A DNA stretch of 64,000 nucleotides from Daedaleopsis sinensis (lineage: Eukaryota; Basidiomycota; Agaricomycetes; Polyporales; Polyporaceae): positions 186,001 through 250,000 of the forward strand of contig CM066306.1 in assembly GCA_033807695.1 (NCBI GenBank). Direction: 5' to 3'. The first letter of the stretch is position 1; each line of letters begins with the position of its first letter. Below the pieces are notes generated by a model. It had not been told where the DNA came from, did not search any database, and worked only from the letters and a program-made list of their open reading frames with translations. Made by a program: the position numbers and the translations under genes. Below, piece by piece: positions 48,101 to 58,572 of the stretch.

Positions 48101-49190
48101 AGCGGAGGCGCTCGTGCAGCGCGCGCAGAAGAGCATCCTTGATGAAGAGGATGTAGACATCGAGCTACCGGGCCTCGGGCTGATCACCGGAAGCGCGAGC
48201 TCAGGTGATGGGCTTGCAGCGGCGAACAACGGTTTGAGCGCGGGGGCCATGGGCCCAGGGAACGCGAGCACCGTCACGCTCGGTAATGGCAGGACGCCGC
48301 TAAGCGCAAAGCTTGCGGCGTATGGCGAGAGTTTGGCGATTGAGCGGCGATTCAAGCAGCAGGAGCGGGCAAAGGAGAGCATGGATGCAGGCAGCAGACC
48401 GATGGACAGCGCCGGGATTGACGAGTCGTACTTCGGGAGCGCGGCGACTCCGAGACGGGCTCTCCGGCCAATGCACTCGGAGAGCGGCGTTAGGAAGTTC
48501 AGCCTAGAGGAGAGGGAGCGGCCTGCGCATGGGGTGCACACGTCTGCGCCTAGGAAAACGAAGCAGAAGCGGCCGCACACCGCAGATGGTCAGTGCCTTT
48601 TTGTGTCCGAGAAGGTCGCCCCAGCTGACTCGTGTTGTGCAGGCGAGACCTCAGACCATTCAGGGAAGTTCCTCGCCCCGGTGCAGAGACCGCTCTCGCC
48701 AGGCCACCAGCACTCGCTCTCCGGCAGTGCGATCGTGGGCTCCCGTCCCTCCCCCAGCCCCGAGAAGAACACATTCCTCCGCCCGCCTACGTCCTCCCGC
48801 ACTGTCCCGCTAATGAGCCCTCCGTCGTCCTCAACCCTTGCCCCGAGAATCGTGCGCTCACGCACGCCCGATCCCGATATGGACACGCCGAGTCCCTCTA
48901 CCTCCGCGAGCGGCACGTTCGGCGTGCCGCTCTCGCGCGTGTCGACCGCGCCGCCACGGCACGCATCGCCCGACATCGCGACGCATCGCAGCATCAGCGA
49001 GCAGGAGCGTGAGCGAGTACGCGCGAACAAGCTCACGAAGATGGGCCTCCCGACGACCGGGGACGCGTTCCCGCGCGCGCACTCGCCGTATGGGCACGCG
49101 CGCAACGGCGGGGGCAGCGCCGGGAGCAGCCGGCAACGGTTCGGGGGGTTCAGAGGGTTCGTGCAGACGTTGACCGGGAAGACGCAGTAG
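45106..49190 (+). CDS. Ankyrin-repeat protein with long disordered C-terminal region
   Basis: Three exons (45106-45163, 45216-45405, 45938-49190) encode 1166 residues. Ankyrin repeats occupy about residues 20-160: NLGLHSAAASGNLGLVTYAL, LPLHVASSGGNDQIVRLLIE, TPLHFAAANGHEQVVLTLLL and TPAMLARQQGWTRVADLL. A short Lys-rich helix follows (KKVKVKRSIDNAI). The remaining 900 residues are Ser-, Pro- and Gly-rich with few hydrophobic runs, likely disordered, and end RFGGFRGFVQTLTGKTQ. The function is not known; ankyrin repeats bind partner proteins. The 58-nt first exon was chosen because its strong GTACGT donor restores the frame of FPNLGL; an alternative start at 45149 needs a weaker donor. A 54-nt stretch at 48591-48644 has GT-AG borders and no stop, so it may be spliced or retained (1148 or 1166 residues). 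Confidence 0.85.
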
Positions 49191-52100
49191 GGCCGGTCTA
49201 CGGTCGCTCAGATTCCCGTAAGTTATGAAGCGGTTCATGAGGCGGCCCGCGACCAACCTCAAAGCAAATCGCTTGAAGACCCGACATTCGACACTCGACG
49301 CAAATCTTCTTGGACTTTTCGACCTGCTGCCTTCTAGAACTGTCGTCGTTCCTTCGCTCTCGTGGCCGCTTGCTATCTATTGCGCAGATGCGCTGTCGAG
49401 CAGACTCCTTGCTCGCCCTGTCGCTCCTTCGTCCAGTTATCCGCCCCTGATTCTTGCAACCCCCAGGCCCGCCTGATATCTCGCCGCCCCACTTCAGCAG
49501 TGGGTCGAGCACCGCATACCGTTCGTTGTACTCACATCCCAGTTATCTATCATCGCACTCACGCCGTCGCTCATTCGCTTTCGTCCATCGCCTCGTTGTC
49601 TGTCCCGTCTTCTCAGGAGGGTTGGAGCGGTGAAGGGGCTGTACACCAGTTGTAGGAACGTGGAATGTACCGCCTGTCGAGGTGTCTGTCTCGTGTCGTT
49701 GTTGTGGTTCTGTTACCATTCGTGTTTCCATCCCCATGTTCTTGTCTCCTCGGATCCTCCCTGTGTTGTACTGTATCGATCCCCGTCTCTTTCCTCTCCC
49801 CTCCCATGTTCCTGTAGTCTGTCTTTATCGTATACCAGTTCGCTATGTATTGTGCCCCGCGCGGCGTGTGTATCATCCGTCCTCTCCTTCTAACACTTTC
49901 ATCTCCGTCAACCACATATTTGTCTCGTCAACCCGATACATACATACTCACGAGGTTCCGCAATGCGATGCACGTAGACCATAGCGCCGGAATGGTGCCC
50001 GGTCAGCTGGCAGAATTGCAAGAGGACATGCATGTGAGGTGCGTGCACCACGAATATTGTAGGCATGAGTCTAATTGATATCACAATTCCAATTACCTGT
50101 GCTGCTGATCATGTCTGCACGGCCTGGAAGAGCTATCTTTCTATCAGAGCTGATGAGATGTTGTTTCTCATACACGTGGTGGTCGCTGCAATGAGGGCGA
50201 AGTCCTGCAGCGAAGCTGCGTCACGGTCATGCGTCAATTTGGGTGGTGTCAACATCAACGATGGCACACCATTCGGCGAGAGTGTGTACACTCGGCGCAT
50301 GGCCGCCACACTGGTGCTGTGAGGCACTCGGTGAACGTAAGTATTGGGTGTTCCCTTGGCGCGAGAACACGGTTCACTCAGTGAAAAGTGATCACTGGGT
50401 ACATCTTCAAAGTGGCATATGAAAGGCGTGTATCTGTACGTCGGCGATTTCGAAAATTTCATGCATGGGCGAAGCACATTAGAAGCCTCTCCGTAACGTT
50501 TAACGCCTCGGAGGGGTGGGGCCAACTTGAACTTAGCGCTAAAGTGTTGAAGTAGCGGCGACTTGCGGCGAAGAAGCTGTCACAACCAGCGTAGGTCCGC
50601 GATGCCCACATGCTGGACACAAACCAATGCACACCAGCCGACTTGGACTGCCTCAGGCGCTTTGCGTTCTGGAGAGATATAAAGCATCAGCAAAATCCCG
50701 GGGGAATCTCGCGGTCGCGCGCGTCGGCGCAATCCCCAGATGTCAGCACAATCGGGCCCGTTTTCGGGTTTTGAACACGCAGCACCGATCTGCTTCGCGT
50801 GCGTACCCGAGTAGGGGGGGGGTGCCGCCGGCGTGCGCGAGAGTCAGGCAATGTCACCCAATGGCGGAGATGTTATGTGTGTGATTGTCTGTATCGTGCG
50901 GGAATGGCTGCCGCGCACGGGCGCGGGCTCCCCACGAGGAACGGTCTGTATTTGCCAGCTCTATAAATCATTATAATTTGTTGCATTAATATTTGGGATC
51001 GAGCGACGGTACGATGGCCCAGGTATGCGGCGCAACAATTAACATTTGGGGTGCGCGTACAGTAATAATACAATGATGGAACTAGCCGGAAGGGATACAT
51101 AGGAGGAACGGGCTACAGAACGTCCAGACGGTTCGACGGTTCGTGCAAACTGGGGGCAGGAGGCCGTGCAGGAGAGCGAGCAGGGTGCATGCAAGGGAAC
51201 GAGCGGGAGCATGCAGGAGAGCAAGCAGGGGACGTACAGAAGGGTGAGCGGGGCGACCATTGTTATCCAGGGTGGTGCACCTACTTGAGGGAGGGGCAGA
51301 GACAATCTACGTAACGGAGACACAGTGAGCACACAAAGAAATGGGGAGCTGTGAGTAGGGGATGCATACAGTCATGGTCGAGCAGTTCTTTGACCGGGAT
51401 GGTGCCACCAAGAGGGGGAGCCGCCAAGAGGAGGACAGAGCCGAGCACTGAGAGGTGGACGGGGTGCAATGGGAGAACTTACCGTAGAGAACATGCTTGA
51501 AGTCGGCTGGAGAACGAGGCTGTGAGGTGTGCTCAGAGTGCAGTTTCGTGTGCACTAGTTCAAGATGATATCAGTAGTACTACGCCAGCAAAGCATTTGC
51601 ATGCAGGAAATTACCTCCATAGGGTGACCAGCTATCGTCATAGTAGTAGTGTTTGCTGTGTTGGGTGATGGATGAATGAGAGAGAGACGATGAGAGACGA
51701 TGAGAGTAGAACGGGGGGGACGAGCGAGTTTTGTGGTCCCTGTGGAGAGTGCATAGAAGACGCGGCGGAGTTCGAACACTCGAGCTACATTAGGCAAGTT
51801 GCCTACTAAACCGAGCGAGCTCACAGACAAAACCTTTACTATTGCGTAGCTATGAGGTCATGAGCGCACTACGTATACAACATCGCCGTACAGGTTTCTA
51901 CGGGCACTGCTAGCACGGCGGGCACGGCCTAAATTCCCGCTGCAGGAAATTACCAGTCTAAGTACTGCGCTAGTCGAGCTAGCCCAGACCTGTTTGAATA
52001 CTTCCTGGCTGCTTTGTATGTGACCTTACACCTGTGATTAACGAGGATTATTCTGCTGCTCAGAAAGCCACCTTTTGCGGTAAACTAACAATCGACCAGA

Positions 52101-52555
52101 AATGATCTGGACAAGAGACACATGTTGATGCAGGAACCAGTCTGACCTATCAAAAGACACTATATTTGCCCGGAATGCTGCCTATCCTGCAGATCATCCG
52201 TCCCTCCTCGACCGCCTCACGCGCACGCGCCTCCTCCTCTCCCGCCGCACGCGCTCGATGTTGTCCCGGCGGTAGGGTCGTCCGTCGTGCTTCCAAGCAT
52301 GTCATAAATATGTCAACTATGCGAGCGCGCGCCATCCGGACGAATTTGGCCAATCCAGCCAATTCTGGAGGTGACATATGCATTTTTGCTGATGAGGAGG
52401 CAGAACCGGGGCCGTCGGAATCCCCCTCAGCACGGGGCCCCTTTATAGGTCGCCTCCCCCAGTATGAACACCATGCCCACCTCTCATTGCCACTGTGCCC
52501 TCGGAGTCAGTGCTCCGGTGGCCCAGTCTCTCCACACGTTCTCCCCTGCTTCATC
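49191..52555. other. 3.4-kb region, 3' UTR of the ankyrin gene then no supported gene
   Basis: The first few hundred bases are CT-rich and probably 3' UTR. Around 51150-51250 the plus strand repeats a GAGCGAGCAGGGTGCATGCA-like theme several times. Minus-strand frames at 51307-51830 could be joined into a small protein starting MTIAGHPME, but I recognise no family. A TATA-like ctttatagg at about 52439-52447 probably serves the Zn2Cys6 gene. Confidence 0.4.
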
Positions 52556-53674
52556 ATGTCTAACTTGAACCGTGTCGTTGCGCGGAGCAACTATGCAGGA
52601 ACTACTACTACGGAAGGCGCCCGTGGACGGAAGACAGCTGTGAGTCACCCATGATGCATGACCACTGCTTCAATCATGGGACTCATTGATTTCCACATGG
52701 TAGTGTGAATACTGTCATGGTATTCGCAAGAAGTGTGTACAAGTTCCCGACTCTCTGGCATGCGAGAGATGTATGAAAGATGGTGTTCCGGAGGAGTGCA
52801 CCCCGCACATTCGCAAGAGGAATGCTCGTGCTGGTAGACGTGGTGCCGAAGCTTTGAAGGCCAATGTAGATTTTCCGGCGAGCCTTATGGTCAGTATTAT
52901 CCTACTAGAAGCCGTCAGATACCTTATATCACTGATATATCTACGGTTTCGTATCTTCAGGATATCACAATCTCGCCGTCTCTCGCGATGGAGCTCACAG
53001 CGAGGGTTCCAGAAGCATTGGGCCCGATGAGTAGTTCGGAGGCTACTTCAATGATGGCTAGTCTCGCACGAGCACAGCCCCAGCAGGGCGGCTCAACTAT
53101 GGTTAGAAGAACTTCTGACTCCTGGGTTACCCGTCGTTGATAACCAATTTATCAACAGTGGCTACAGGATGCAGTGGTGGAGCAGCCTGCGTACGATCTG
53201 GTGCCGCAGCAAGATTACACCATGACGGTAGCGCTGCCTCCGGTGACCACTTCAACATTTTCCACGAATCGGATGCCGTCCTTCAGTGCGCCGACGAACT
53301 TGGTCGATCAGGGCCTACTACACAGCCTGCAAGGGACTACTACGGTCAGTCCACCCGCCGCAGAATCAGCATATTCCATAGACGACTGACGCAGCGCTAC
53401 ATAGACCTTGCATGGAGTGCCTCCGATGTCTATGTCACAACAAGTTCAGCTGACATGCGACCCTGGCTCAAGTCGGGTGCCAAGCTGCGGCGGCATCCCT
53501 CCCGACGTGCAGCTGTTCGTCGAGTACTGCGTTCGAAACGCGTTAGCGAACGCCGTACCCCCAGGCTGGACTTCACCGTACACTTTACAACTTCAAGAGT
53601 ACCCGGATGCACATCGCTGCCAGTTCGCGAACGAGCTTCTAGCAGTGCAAGCCGGCCCTTTGATGCGTCAGTGA
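52556..53674 (+). CDS. Small Zn(II)2Cys6 binuclear-cluster protein, putative transcription factor
   Basis: Five exons (52556-52639, 52704-52889, 52961-53101, 53159-53344, 53405-53674) encode 288 residues. The fungal Zn2Cys6 DNA-binding cluster is formed right at the start of exon 2: C29-x2-C32-x6-C39-x8-C48-x2-C51-x8-C60 (CEYCHGIRKKC then CERCMKDGVPEEC). A basic linker (HIRKRNARAGRRG) follows, as in DNA-binding members. The remaining 200 residues are Ser/Thr/Gln/Pro-rich. No middle homology region is seen, so this is far shorter than the usual 600-900 residue Gal4-type factors. It may be a compact regulator or a truncated one. Targets are unknown. All exon lengths are multiples of three, so exon skipping would keep frame. 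Confidence 0.85.
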
Positions 53675-54303
53675 TAGACGTCAATTGTGTGCGGTGAGTA
53701 AATGAATGTCTTCTATGCTTAATGCGCGTGAATCTCAGAACTCATCCTTCCCGTTTTTATAGGGTCAACGCAACAGATAACTTTATAACCCGTCTCGTTT
53801 CCAACTTATCTCAACTATTCTTCCTTAGTCTCTTCTATTCTAACCATCTATCATGGACGTCAGAGGGACGAACTTCGATCATGATCACTGTCCCGGCTAC
53901 TTCTGCGCCTCCCGGCGGAGCGGAATCTATGATGACGCTCGACATCCACCACATCTCGTGCTACGTATATTCTGTAGTCCGTCAGTCTTACGAATTCATA
54001 CCTAGCAGTCTCAGACATAGCTGAATGACTCAGAAGCCTTTCATTGCGGTGTCGCAATACCTCCGAGGATGTACTATGTAACTTGTAGTTCGTGCCAACA
54101 ATGAACAGTTTTTTTTTTGGTTTTTGCTAACTAGTAGCAGAGCTCTCCGGGTCGCTCTCTGTAGGAGTACGCAGTAGGGGATCAGGTTACCACGCCGGGA
54201 GAGAATGCTTTACGCTACGCATGCGGCCATAGTAGTAGGAACATTGAATAACTTGAAGTTGTGTAAGTAGCAATATAGGGTACGTTATGCACACTTACTC
54301 TAG
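53675..54303. other. Region between the Zn2Cys6 gene and tRNA-Ser
   Basis: AT-richer than the surroundings, with a T run at about 54111-54119. No gene was seen. Confidence 0.4.
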
Positions 54304-54395
54304 GTCACTTTGCCGGAGTGGTTAACGGGATGCCCTGCTATAGCAGCTGTAGGCATTGGGCTTTGCCCGCGAGTGTTCGAATCGCTCAGGTGACG
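54304..54395 (+). tRNA. tRNA-Ser (anticodon GCT) with a 10-nt intron
   Basis: The acceptor stem GTCACTT pairs with AGGTGAC, with discriminator G. The D arm contains AGTGGTTAA. The anticodon stem ATGCC/GGCAT encloses CT-GCT-A followed by a short insert (about tagcagctgt), consistent with the canonical intron position after base 37. A long variable arm (GGGC-ttt-GCCC) marks a class II tRNA, and the T arm GAGTG-TTCGAAT-CGCTC is intact. TTTTT starts at 54396 as a Pol III terminator. Serine is assigned from the anticodon and variable arm. Confidence 0.9.
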
Positions 54396-54400
54396 TTTTT
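54396..54400 (+). terminator. RNA polymerase III terminator of tRNA-Ser
   Basis: A run of five T residues lies immediately after the discriminator base of the tRNA. Confidence 0.75.
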
Positions 54401-54472
54401 GGTCTGACTCTGAATATTAGGCGCCAGTAGATTTTACCAAGCCCGAGTCAGTGAGCTCTACTCAGGCTCTAC

Positions 54473-55064
54473 TAGGGCACGGGTAAATAGGTTCCGGCGT
54501 CTGCTTAACCTGTCAATTACCCAAGCGCCTTCCGGACCCGGTAATTTACCTATGAGATTTACGGTTAATTAGCTCGGGCGCCTATATGTCGCCTGTCTCA
54601 CGAAAACACCGCATCTCTCCTTCCAACCCTTACAAACATCCCTCAGGAGACCTGTAAAGATCTGCAAAGGATGCTATATCTGCGGAGGAGCCCTTGATTT
54701 GGATATACACGACTTCAAGATGTGAAATGGAGTGAGACTCTAAAATGAGCGCCAATGATTCCCCTACACGGCACCTGAGAACGGCGTCTACCACACTCCT
54801 TGAGCACTCTTCACTTAAGCTTCAAGCAAGCTTCACCCTTCGGAGCTGCTTGCATTCACCAATAATGAGAAAAAAGCAAAAGGAATGCTCATAGAGCGAT
54901 TCATAGCTAGTATGTGGCTTGCATAAGGTACCGTGCACACATCCTAATTTACCCTGTTTGACATGCTAAATATGGGCGTTGTCTAATTGACCGGTAAATG
55001 ACGGTGATTTACCTATGTTAAATAGCAACTTGTTAATCAACCAGCCCTATTTCCCCGTGCCCTA
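54473..55064. mobile_element. hAT-like miniature inverted-repeat element (592 bp)
   Basis: The left end reads tagggcacgggtaaatagg. The right end on the opposite strand reads tagggcacggggaaatagg, one mismatch in 19. The element is flanked by a perfect 8-bp direct repeat GGCTCTAC (54465-54472 and 55065-55072), the duplication size typical of hAT transposons. Subterminal copies of (T)TTACC(T/C) motifs occur near both ends. No coding frame is present, so it is non-autonomous. It lies 77 bp downstream of the tRNA-Ser gene. Confidence 0.85.
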
Positions 55065-55072
55065 GGCTCTAC

Positions 55073-56731
55073 TGACCTCTTTCCAGCTCTTATCAACATC
55101 TTCCCCCATTTTCACCAGCATATTGCACTACTCTTGCTTGACTGTAGTCATTAAACCCCAAGATCGACATCCTGTTTGTAGGCGCGGCAAGCCTGACTAT
55201 AAAGCATGCTACGACTTAGCTACGACGCACGTTTGGACAGCTTTCCCTTCAGTCGATAATCTCGAATCGCGACCTTCTCGCTCGCTATTAGTACTAAAGT
55301 ACTAACACCCACAGACCATGGAATTTATCTAGGTCCTGTCGGAACGACAGTCTCCGATGGATGGGGCTACCTAGGCCTGGAGACCAAGCAGGGTTACTAG
55401 GACCCAATCTTCTGAGGTGCGCCAATCGTGTACGATAACATGGCGACCCTACTCACCGTTGATCTCATTTTATAGTCTTATCGTAAATACGTCCATGGGT
55501 CCGAGTCAGCCCTAGACCCAACACGCTTGCGTGAAGTTCCACGATGAACAAAAAAGTTATCGCTGGCAAGACGACATGTTTTGGACTGCCACATGTTTGG
55601 CAATCTACCTTGCTGCTGCGTAGAGTCCAAGTGCTAGACCTTGCCCTGCTACCTCTGTTTGGCAGCCTGTGGCTTTTCAGTGAGTTCTACCTCTGCGTCT
55701 AGAGCGACTCGGGCACGCATCCTTGCATTCCTATCCGTGTTTGGCCGCTTGCTGGCACACCTCACCCTACGCGTCGTGCGACTTGTGCCCTCCATTCACG
55801 CCATCGGCTAGCTTGTGTGCGCGTAACGTTAACATTGAAAGCATATGACGCATGCTCCACATGCATCCCGGTACTCATGTTGCTTGCCGGTTGGATACCG
55901 CACCCTTCGGAGTCTCACGCCCAAGTCTCTTCGTCGCGCCTGCTCTATCCGGTGGTCGGTCTCCTCTCCTCCGGCACGTCACTCGCTGCGCCGCAACGTA
56001 AAGTCGATCTAGAGTCCGCACGGCCGACACGTTACCGTCAAAATCATTCTGGGTCTCTGCTGTATGTCTGTGGGCTATCGAGCCGCGATCCCGGTCGATT
56101 CGGCGAGTACCGTTGGTGCGTGCCCTCTCGATCTTGGACCCTTTGCGTCGAAGCGCACATGAAGAAGCTCGAGCCGGTCCAGCAAGGCCTCGATTGTTTA
56201 CCGCGACGATGTGCCTCCTCTCCTCTCCCTTGTTGCCCAGGCACGGGCGTCGGGGACCCCTCTGTTCCCCGACGAACCCTATTAATGTCCCACAGTAAGT
56301 CTTTGCAGTTTACCTGGGCTTCAGAGCTAAATAAGCTCAGTTGTCGTACAGTAAGGAACAGCAGCAGGCGTCAATGCGATCGTCTAGAACAGCTTAGGCG
56401 CTTATGGGTACCCTCCCGACCCATGGCCGCGAGCGAGGACGAATAATGTCAGCCGTTGCGGGGACGAGGAAGTGACGTCTGTAGTTGTGTCTGTTCCGCT
56501 GCGGTACGCCTAGGCTCCGGGGGCGATCCATCTGTAAAGCAAAACAGGACCCCTGAGCGGCAGACCCGAGCTCGAGCTCGAGTCTAGGCCGCGCCGTCCG
56601 TCTTCGCCTGAAATGAACGCCTGCCACCCCCTCTGCGGCCGAGACTCCGTCCACACGTCGTGCTTCAGCTCGTGCAGTACAAATAGGCCAGGCGTCCCGG
56701 ACGACCGCACTCTCACGTATCCCACTCCTTC
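55073..56731. other. 1.7-kb region, no supported gene
   Basis: A 209-codon frame at 55817-56446 (+) has no recognisable domain and no splice context. I see no RNA gene. Confidence 0.4.
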
Positions 56732-57908
56732 ATGCTGCTCATCGCTATGCCCCCCATGGTCCATTCGCGCGCCAGCAAGCGCCGACGCGCCTCGGACTCG
56801 TTCGACAACAACAGCACCGCAGCGACAGCCTCGCGCACGGCACTCGACTCGCAGATAATATCTGCTACTTGGAAGCGGCCGCGGCACCTGGACGCCACAG
56901 ACTCCTCGGCCACGAGCCTCAGCTCGCCCTCCTCATCCGACGCTCCCACCCCTGTCTCCGATTCGCCTTGCGAGCCGAGCTCGTCAACCTCCCGGACACA
57001 CAGTGATGCGAGAGGATCTGGGCGCAGCATTGCGCACCATGAAACTCACAAGGCACGGGTGAGGAAGGACCGGGAGGAGAAGTGGCAGAAGTGGTGCGAG
57101 GCGCACCGATGGGAGAGGAAGGACGACCCGGAGTACCAGCAGAAGGTCGGGAGCAAGGAGGTGCACCGCTCTGATGGTGAGCATCTCGTCTTCCTCCCCT
57201 CCCTCTCCCTTCGCACCATGCGTCCGGGTCTGCCAGAGTACGATCGGCTGACGACGCACGCGCGCCCCACCAGCCATGTCGTACTTCCGGCTCAAAGACT
57301 ACGAGATCGACACGCTCCCGCACATCACCTTCCACAACGAGCACAACCTGCTGAGCCCGGGCAAGTCCTACAGCCTCGGGAACCTCCACACGCTCGTCTC
57401 GCGCAAATTCGCGTTCCTCGCGGGCCTCGACCCCGACGTCAACCTGAAGATGCAGGAGGTCGAGTTCCTCCGGCGCGGCTGGGACCTCTTCCAAGCCGAG
57501 TGCGTATCCTACCCTTCACCTCCCCCGTCACGCCCTGTCCTCTCCGCTGCGTGCGCTGACCCAGGCTCGCGATCGTGCAGCACGCAGAAGCTCGAAGAGC
57601 GCATGAAGGCGAAGGGCAAGACGCGCAAAGCGCTCAACTTCCGCGTCACCTACCTCCCGCGCCCCCGCTGCCCCGTCACCGCGGCCGAGGCCGGCCTCGG
57701 GCGCGGGAAGCCGCGCCCGCTCGGCTCGTGGACGTCGCGCGCGTACGAGGACGGGGTGTGCATTGGGGAGTGGCTCAACTTCCAGTTCGACCCGGACGAC
57801 GACGGCGCCGAGCTCTTCTACGCGCGCTATGAGCGGTTCCGGCCCAGGGGCGCGAAGTGGGAGTGGGTGCCGGACTTCGAGAACGGGTATGAGTATGATA
57901 TTTGCTGA
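56732..57908 (+). CDS. Hypothetical conserved basidiomycete protein
   Basis: Three exons (56732-57176, 57274-57499, 57581-57908) encode 332 residues; introns are 97 and 81 nt. The first 110 residues are Ser-rich and basic (MVHSRASKRRRASDS), with a nuclear-localisation-like run. A charged helix follows (KWQKWCEAHRWERKDDPEY). The C-terminal 180 residues look folded: YFRLKDYEIDTLPHITFHNE, SYSLGNLHTLVSRKFAFLAG, LNFRVTYLPRPRCPV, WTSRAYEDGVCIGEWLNFQF and a final acidic WEWVPDFENGYEYDIC. I do not recognise a named domain, though the Lys-Asp-Tyr...LP start of the folded part is loosely like the DNA-binding part of XPA-type repair proteins. Other in-frame ATGs at 56747 and 56756 are possible starts. 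Confidence 0.75.
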
Positions 57909-58572
57909 GGTCGAGTTTGGGCAATGTCGGGCAGAGTTCGAGAGCTGGGTTTGAGTCGCGTGCGTTCGTGCGCTGGTGATGATTTGTATCAAGTACTACT
58001 TACACAAGATGAGCTATTGTATCATACATACACGCGACTACTGTATTCAATATTTTGGTGAACCATCTCCGTGACTGCCAGTATTCTCATGAAAGTTCGA
58101 CTTATCCACATATCTATATATCCCCTACTTCGCCTATAGCTACAGACAACATTTGATCGACCAGTCTCCCATTCCTGAGCTGGAGGAACGAACATGGATC
58201 TGAACAAGATAACCAGCATTAATCATTACAAGAGATCTACTCTAGATACAGGACACTTATGCTTCGTCCGCAGGCGAGGCGATCGAAGTCGTCGCGCGCG
58301 GAGGCACAGGGAGAACTACAAACACAGGCTACAGCGTGTATCTAGCAACACATCGGATTCCAATGGGTCAGCACAGTCCATGAATGGTATACGCCGACGT
58401 TCGACTCAGGCTCAAAATACAGAAGGATGATGAGGAACGGAAAGTAGGGGTGCAGTAGCAGTACAGATTATACGAGCAAGCATCGAGGGTCAGACTGGAG
58501 CAGATTGGAGGAATACGTGAGGTCATAAGCAGTCAGTTCGTCGTTGGCCGCAGTTCTGCGGTATGTCGTTGT
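57909..58572. other. Intergenic region between convergent genes
   Basis: 3' ends of the 56732 gene and the synthetase-fusion gene face each other here. No gene was seen. Confidence 0.45.

Noticed and set aside
51150..51250. Possible CRISPR-like or tandem repeat array
   Set aside because: The GAGCAGGG/TGCATGCA theme is irregular in spacing and sequence, and CRISPR arrays are not expected in a fungal nuclear genome.
55817..56446. 209-codon plus-strand frame
   Set aside because: Cys/Arg/Ser-rich translation with no domain; probably chance in a gene-free stretch.
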